DNA of 10,603 bases from Candidatus Poseidoniales archaeon (GTDB lineage Archaea > Thermoplasmatota > Poseidoniia > Poseidoniales > Thalassarchaeaceae), in contig JAPKEY010000037.1 in assembly GCA_028821815.1 (NCBI GenBank), positions 1-10,603 of the forward strand. The letters run 5' to 3'. Made by a program: the position numbers and the translations under genes. The notes below the pieces were generated by a model, which did no database searches, was not told where the DNA came from, and worked only from the letters and a program-made list of their open reading frames with translations. Shown one piece after another: positions 6,981-10,603 of the stretch (positions are counted from its first letter, which is position 1; each line of letters opens with the position of its first letter).

Positions 6981-7877
6981 ATGGAATTCAATGTTGAAGA
7001 AGAGAGCTTCCTGTTCCCCACATTGGCATTGATGTTTCCTGAATCGAAGAAGTCCAAATTACGGAAAATGTTGACTGAGGGTAGGGTATTGGTCAATGGA
7101 ATACCTGTTTACAGGGCCAAAGAATTGCTCATGAAGGGCAACACAATTACGATCATCAATCGCTCGGAAGCAATGAAAAAATCCCCACCCCCTGAACCCA
7201 AAAAACAATTTTCAAAACTAAAGATTATACTTGAGGATGAGTATATTTTGGTCGTTGAAAAACCAGCCGGCCTGCTTTCTGTCGCCACTGACAAACTCGA
7301 GAAAGATACACTGCACAGTCGATGTGTGGATCATGTAAAGCGCCAATCTGAGCGCGCATGGAGTCATATTGTGCATCGATTAGATCGCGAGACCTCTGGG
7401 GTCATGGTATTTGCTAAAAATCGAGAAATCAAAGAATATATACAAACTCAGTTCGCTCAACGAGATGTTGAACGGATCTATCATGCCCTAGTGGAAGGAG
7501 GTCCTGAAAATTCTGAAGGAACAGATTCGTCTTGGCTTGTGGAAGATAAACATCTGCATGTCAAACGTGTCAAATCAACCTTCAGAGGTTCGAAACAATC
7601 CATCACTCATTGGCAAGTAGAGGATCAAGATGAATTTGTATCTTTGATGGAAATAAAAATTGATACTGGGCGCCGCCATCAAATACGCATGGCAATGCAA
7701 TTCTTGGGTTGCCCGATTGTTGGCGACGTTGGACATGGCGCAACAACAAACCCTCTCAACCGAATCTGTTTACATGCAACTTCTCTCGGTTTTTTACATC
7801 CAGAAACTGCTGAATTTGTACGATATGAGACAAATGTACCCTTCGCAAATCGTATCAAAATCGATTCTGAAACCTGA
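6981..7877 (+). CDS. RluA-family RNA pseudouridine synthase with N-terminal S4-like domain
   Basis: This 298-residue enzyme should isomerise uridine to pseudouridine in rRNA or tRNA. Residues of about 20-58 (KKSKLRKMLTEGRVLVNG and following) form an S4-type RNA-binding domain. The catalytic domain follows: ILVVEKPAGLLSV (89-101), the motif II box HRLDRETSG (132-140) with catalytic Asp135, GRRHQIR (230-236) and RICLHA (261-266). These are the standard RluA/RluC/RluD signatures, and the length is normal for the family. Which site it modifies cannot be told from sequence. RluA-type enzymes are standard in bacteria and eukaryotes but uncommon in archaea, which mostly rely on Cbf5/TruB, TruA, TruD and Pus10, so I infer an acquired gene. 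The tryptophan dioxygenase gene follows after 46 bp on the same strand. Confidence 0.92.
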   Translation: MEFNVEEESFLFPTLALMFPESKKSKLRKMLTEGRVLVNGIPVYRAKELLMKGNTITIINRSEAMKKSPPPEPKKQFSKLKIILEDEYILVVEKPAGLLSVATDKLEKDTLHSRCVDHVKRQSERAWSHIVHRLDRETSGVMVFAKNREIKEYIQTQFAQRDVERIYHALVEGGPENSEGTDSSWLVEDKHLHVKRVKSTFRGSKQSITHWQVEDQDEFVSLMEIKIDTGRRHQIRMAMQFLGCPIVGDVGHGATTNPLNRICLHATSLGFLHPETAEFVRYETNVPFANRIKIDSET

Positions 7878-7923
7878 ACAGTGAGTGGGGCAAGGCATTC
7901 AAACGTCAGGGCGATGCGAAATC

Positions 7924-9024
7924 ATGGGCGGAGGATATTCGGGTGGCGGAAGCGGCTCTAGTTACACCTATGGTGGATATTTGGGATTGCATGAATTATT
8001 GTCTCTTCAACGTGACCAAGACGGTATTTCAAATGATGAAATGCACTTCATTGTCACCCACCAAACCTTCGAACTATGGTTCAAACAAGTAATCCGGGAA
8101 TTGAGAGAAATTCGTGATATTCTCGCAACTGAACACGTCCCTGAGGCACAGGTTCCAAAGGCAGTGGAGCATCTCGGGAGAGTAACAGAGATTTTTCGAT
8201 TACTTGCAAGTCAATGGAAAGTAATGGAAACATTGACCCCACAAGGATTCCTAGCATTCAGAGATGGCCTTGGAACCGCTTCTGGATTTGAATCATTTCA
8301 GATGCGAGAAATGGAAATAATACTCGGTCTTGAAACCGTTGGAAGAACTTCAGACATGGATCCTCTCGGTCACTTCCGGAAGCTCGCCACACGTGGTGAA
8401 GAAGATGCGGCTGCACTAGCACGACTTGAAGCCGCATTGGAAGAAACTACATTGGTTGAAGCGCTGACCAATTGGCTTGAACGGACTCCAATTATGGGTT
8501 CATTCTATGGTGCTGCAGATGATGCTGAGGCAGTACGAAATTATGTTGATACACATCTAACTGCATATACTGGTATTGGAGAAGCCGCTAGTGCACGCAT
8601 GGAAGCACAGGGTGTAGACAATATCGAGGCTGTCAAGGCTCGCTTTGCAGCAGCCAGTCAAGGTGCAATTGATTTCCTCAAACCCAATGGTGAGGTCAAT
8701 CGTGCACGGGCTGGATTGTTATTCATCGAATCGTATCGAGAACTCCCGTTGCTCGCTTGGCCACGTGTCCTCGTCGATGCTGTGGTTGAACTAGAGGAGA
8801 GCATGGTTCTCTTCCGGACACATCATGCACGCATGGTTGAGCGAATCATTGGCCGCCGTGTCGGTACAGGGGGTTCTTCAGGCGTAGATTACCTGGATGC
8901 CACAACCAAGTATCGAATCTTTGGTGATCTCTGGGGTGTTCGAACAATCCTTCTGAAATCAGAACTTCGACCCACTTTAAAAAATGGCGAAATCTATGGA
9001 TTCGCCGGTGATGGAACAGATTGA
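7924..9024 (+). CDS. kynA: Tryptophan 2,3-dioxygenase
   Basis: This heme enzyme opens the indole ring of L-tryptophan with O2 to give N-formylkynurenine, the first step of the kynurenine route. In the 366-residue protein YGGYLGLHELLSLQ (16-29) and DEMHFIVTHQTFELWFKQ (38-55) match the family, with distal Phe42/His46. FRDGLGTASGFESFQMRE (112-129) is the substrate loop region. RTHHARMVERIIG (298-310) carries the likely proximal heme ligand His301, and GTGGSSG (314-320) starts exactly 13 residues after it, as in human TDO. YLDATTKYRIFGDLW matches the C-terminal helices. It is longer than typical bacterial TDOs (about 280 residues) and closer to animal lengths. The ATG at 7924 opens a Gly/Ser-rich leader before the conserved domain. 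An in-frame GTG at 7885 would add 13 residues. Neither has a convincing Shine-Dalgarno sequence. An O2-dependent enzyme implies aerobic metabolism. Thiolase follows after 25 bp. Confidence 0.94.
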   Translation: MGGGYSGGGSGSSYTYGGYLGLHELLSLQRDQDGISNDEMHFIVTHQTFELWFKQVIRELREIRDILATEHVPEAQVPKAVEHLGRVTEIFRLLASQWKVMETLTPQGFLAFRDGLGTASGFESFQMREMEIILGLETVGRTSDMDPLGHFRKLATRGEEDAAALARLEAALEETTLVEALTNWLERTPIMGSFYGAADDAEAVRNYVDTHLTAYTGIGEAASARMEAQGVDNIEAVKARFAAASQGAIDFLKPNGEVNRARAGLLFIESYRELPLLAWPRVLVDAVVELEESMVLFRTHHARMVERIIGRRVGTGGSSGVDYLDATTKYRIFGDLWGVRTILLKSELRPTLKNGEIYGFAGDGTD

Positions 9025-9035
9025 TACACACTAGC

Positions 9036-9041
9036 AAGGAG
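9036..9041 (+). promoter_or_regulatory. Shine-Dalgarno site of the thiolase gene
   Basis: AAGGAG ends 8 nt before the ATG at 9050 but only 2 nt before the alternative in-frame GTG at 9044. The spacing therefore selects ATG 9050. It lies in the 25-bp gap after the dioxygenase stop, as expected inside a co-transcribed unit. Confidence 0.65.
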
Positions 9042-9049
9042 CGGTGAAT

Positions 9050-10189
9050 ATGGTTGAGGTTGTCATCTGCGCTGTGGCCCGCACACCTGTTGGTCGCTAT
9101 CGAGGTGCATTGGCCAACCGATCGGCGATTGACCTCGGAATTCATGTGGTGAAAGGCTTGCTTGCGCGTGCTGAAATCGACCCTGCTAGTGGAATCATCG
9201 ATGATGTTCTGTTTGGACAGGTATTGCAAGCCGGTGCGGGACAAGCACCTGCACGACAGGTTGCACTGGGTGCAGGAATGCCTGTCAGTACACCAGCAAC
9301 TACCGTCAACAAAGTCTGTGGGTCTTCACTCAAAGCGGTCATGATGGCTGCCAATAGCATTCGAGCCGGTGAATACAACGTGATTATCGCTGGTGGCATG
9401 GAATCAATGACCAATGCTCCATATTTTGGACACAAAATTTCGAAAACTGAATTTGGTGAAATGAAACCAACAATGATTCACGATGGCCTCTGGGATGTTT
9501 ACAATGATGAACACATGGGCAATACTGGAGAGACCGTTTCCGAGGAATTCGACATCTCCCGATTGACTTCAGACACCTTTGCATCACGTTCACATGACCG
9601 GGCTCTCGCAGCTTGGAATGAAGGGTGGATGAAATTCGAGGTTGTTGAAACTGCAGGGTTAGAGCGTGATGAGGGGATTTCCCCCGGTGGTGATCTAAGT
9701 GGTATGCGGGCGGTCTTCCAAGATGGAGGGAAAGTAACTGCAGGCAATGCTTCACAACTTTCAGATGGTGCTGCTGCTGTTCTGGTCGCCAATCGTGAAA
9801 CAGCAGATGCGAACGGTTGGCCTATACTTGGAATCATACTCGATTATTGTACAACAGGGGTTGAGCCTGAGAGGGTGATGGCAGCACCAATCCCTGCCAT
9901 TGAATTATTGCTCAATCGCAATAGATTGACTATGGATGATTTGTCTTTTGTTGAACATAACGAAGCCTTTGCAGCTGCTTCATGTGCAATTGCAAAGGCT
10001 TGCAACATCCCAGATGAGAAATTTAACCCACACGGTGGTGCAGTGGCCATCGGTCACCCATTGGGGGCAACCGGTGCGAGGTGCTTGATGACACTCATCA
10101 ATGCACTTCGACGTACGGGTGGGGGAAAAGGCATCGTTACCCTATGCCTCGGTGGTGGCAATGCGGTTGCCATGCTCGTTGAATCCTGA
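9050..10189 (+). CDS. Acetyl-CoA C-acyltransferase (thiolase)
   Basis: The 379-residue thiolase condenses two acetyl-CoA or cleaves 3-ketoacyl-CoA with CoA. All catalytic parts are present. NKVCGSSLKA holds the acyl-carrying Cys90. GGMESMTNAPY is the conserved loop. Then come HNEAFA (303-308), GGAVAIGHPLGATGAR with base His336, and CLGGGNAVA with the second cysteine Cys366. Having both cysteines and the full C-terminal box marks it as a classical degradative/biosynthetic thiolase rather than the archaeal SCP2-like type that works with HMG-CoA synthase. The length is slightly below the usual 390 or so, with a short segment near SPGGDLSGMRAVF. It lies 25 bp after tryptophan dioxygenase with its own Shine-Dalgarno site, so the two are probably co-transcribed. 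Chain-length preference and direction are not visible. Tryptophan, branched-chain or fatty-acid breakdown are all possible roles. Confidence 0.93.
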   Translation: MVEVVICAVARTPVGRYRGALANRSAIDLGIHVVKGLLARAEIDPASGIIDDVLFGQVLQAGAGQAPARQVALGAGMPVSTPATTVNKVCGSSLKAVMMAANSIRAGEYNVIIAGGMESMTNAPYFGHKISKTEFGEMKPTMIHDGLWDVYNDEHMGNTGETVSEEFDISRLTSDTFASRSHDRALAAWNEGWMKFEVVETAGLERDEGISPGGDLSGMRAVFQDGGKVTAGNASQLSDGAAAVLVANRETADANGWPILGIILDYCTTGVEPERVMAAPIPAIELLLNRNRLTMDDLSFVEHNEAFAAASCAIAKACNIPDEKFNPHGGAVAIGHPLGATGARCLMTLINALRRTGGGKGIVTLCLGGGNAVAMLVES

Positions 10190-10603
10190 TTATCGGAATC
10201 TCTGACCTATCATTTGTGGGATATCTGATGGAGGGGGCCGCATCAGAGGTGGCGGGGCCTTCTTACGTCCAGTAAATACAACAATGATACCGAGTAAAAC
10301 AACGACTGAAGACAATCCAATGATCACCCGGGTATCTGCATCAATTGAAAATCCACCGCTTGTCGAGGTGTTTTCATCACCATCTGGGTCGGTGGGATCA
10401 GGTGTTGTTTCAGGCTCCGGTTCTGGCTCCGGTTCAGGCTCAGGTTCTGGTGGATGCCAAACAGTGTACTTGACCGACCATGTGTGCGTAATGATCTCAT
10501 AACCATCAGAAATAGAAACTGTTACTGAATAAATTGGAGTTGTTCCATTGTACGAACAAATTTCAGCAACATATTCACCAGTAATACCTTCACAATCGAA
10601 TGG
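10190..10603 (-). CDS. C-terminal part of a membrane-anchored surface protein (5' partial)
   Basis: The frame is open from the right edge to TAA at 10190-10192, giving 137 residues with no start codon required inside the window. Residues 1-49 look like one or two strands of a beta-sandwich domain (EYVAEICSYNG, YSVTVSISDGYE, THTWSVKYTVW) with cysteines 4 and 16 likely paired. A (Pro-Glu)7 stretch (52-65) and a Thr/Asp/Ser-rich linker follow. Then comes a transmembrane helix (about 93-111, VIIGLSSVVVLLGIIVVF), RKK as a stop-transfer signal, and a short Pro-rich cytoplasmic tail with PPPL and PPP. This is the layout of an extracellular Ig/PKD-like adhesin or binding protein held by one C-terminal helix. 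Function is unknown because the N-terminal domains are missing. Its stop touches the thiolase stop with no intervening base. Confidence 0.8.
   Translation of the reverse strand, partial: PFDCEGITGEYVAEICSYNGTTPIYSVTVSISDGYEIITHTWSVKYTVWHPPEPEPEPEPEPEPETTPDPTDPDGDENTSTSGGFSIDADTRVIIGLSSVVVLLGIIVVFTGRKKAPPPLMRPPPSDIPQMIGQRFR
10409..10450 (-). repeat. (Pro-Glu)7 codon repeat
   Basis: Seven CCN-GAR codon pairs in a row encode a stiff, acidic Pro-Glu linker between the outer beta domain and the membrane helix. The third bases vary (CCT/CCG/CCA, GAA/GAG), so the protein repeat seems maintained by selection and is not a fresh hexanucleotide expansion. Such linkers usually extend a domain away from the cell surface. 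Confidence 0.8.

Noticed and set aside
9044..9049. GTG at 9044 as the thiolase start.
   Set aside because: It lies only 2 nt after AAGGAG. ATG 9050 has normal spacing and begins right at the conserved VVICAVARTP strand.
10284..10506. Gly-Ser-rich + frame (10284-10502) and a minus frame (10324-10506).
   Set aside because: Both are out-of-frame readings of the (Pro-Glu)7 linker and membrane helix of the edge surface protein.

Overview
The window most likely comes from a planktonic archaeon of the Marine Group II/III type (Candidatus Poseidoniia). This is inferred from several things together. There is an archaeal-type PurP (FAICAR synthetase). A tRNA-Gln has an A1-U72 first pair and no encoded CCA. 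One secreted protein ends in a PGF-CTERM-like tail. Secreted proteins carry thrombospondin type 3 (TSP3) calcium-binding repeats, and several TATA-like boxes lie about 25-30 nt upstream of start codons or of the mature tRNA end. Bacterial-looking genes (RluA-type pseudouridine synthase, tryptophan 2,3-dioxygenase, bacterial-type thiolase, SGNH acetylesterase) are mixed in, as is common in these lineages. No similarity search was run.

Layout, left to right. The 3' part of a purple-acid-phosphatase-like enzyme (+, 1-798) is followed by tRNA-Gln(CUG) (+, 828-900). A large secreted acetylesterase with six TSP3 repeats, a membrane anchor and a W-rich tail lies on the minus strand (923-3637). It diverges from a small DoxX-like membrane protein (+, 3750-4136). 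A second secreted enzyme, an alpha/beta hydrolase with N-terminal TSP3 repeats (-, 4172-5641), follows purP (-, 5736-6848) on the same strand. PurP diverges from a + strand run of three genes: RluA-family pseudouridine synthase (6981-7877), tryptophan 2,3-dioxygenase (7924-9024) and thiolase (9050-10189). The right edge holds the C-terminal end of another surface protein on the minus strand (10190-10603). Its stop codon directly abuts the thiolase stop.

The left half and the right edge encode a surface or secreted repertoire: phosphatase, deacetylase, ester hydrolase and a beta-rich anchored protein. It would suit a heterotroph that scavenges organic phosphate and acylated sugars. The centre-right is intracellular metabolism: folate-independent purine synthesis, RNA modification, tryptophan breakdown and thiolytic C-C chemistry.

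No gene-free stretch exceeds 300 bases; the longest are the divergent spacers 3638-3749 and 6849-6980. I saw no insertion sequence, CRISPR array, integrase, attachment site or replication origin. I do not see an obvious new multi-gene system. The most unusual points are the domain combination and W-rich tail of the acetylesterase, the proline-rich tail of the edge protein, and the pairing of tryptophan dioxygenase with thiolase.
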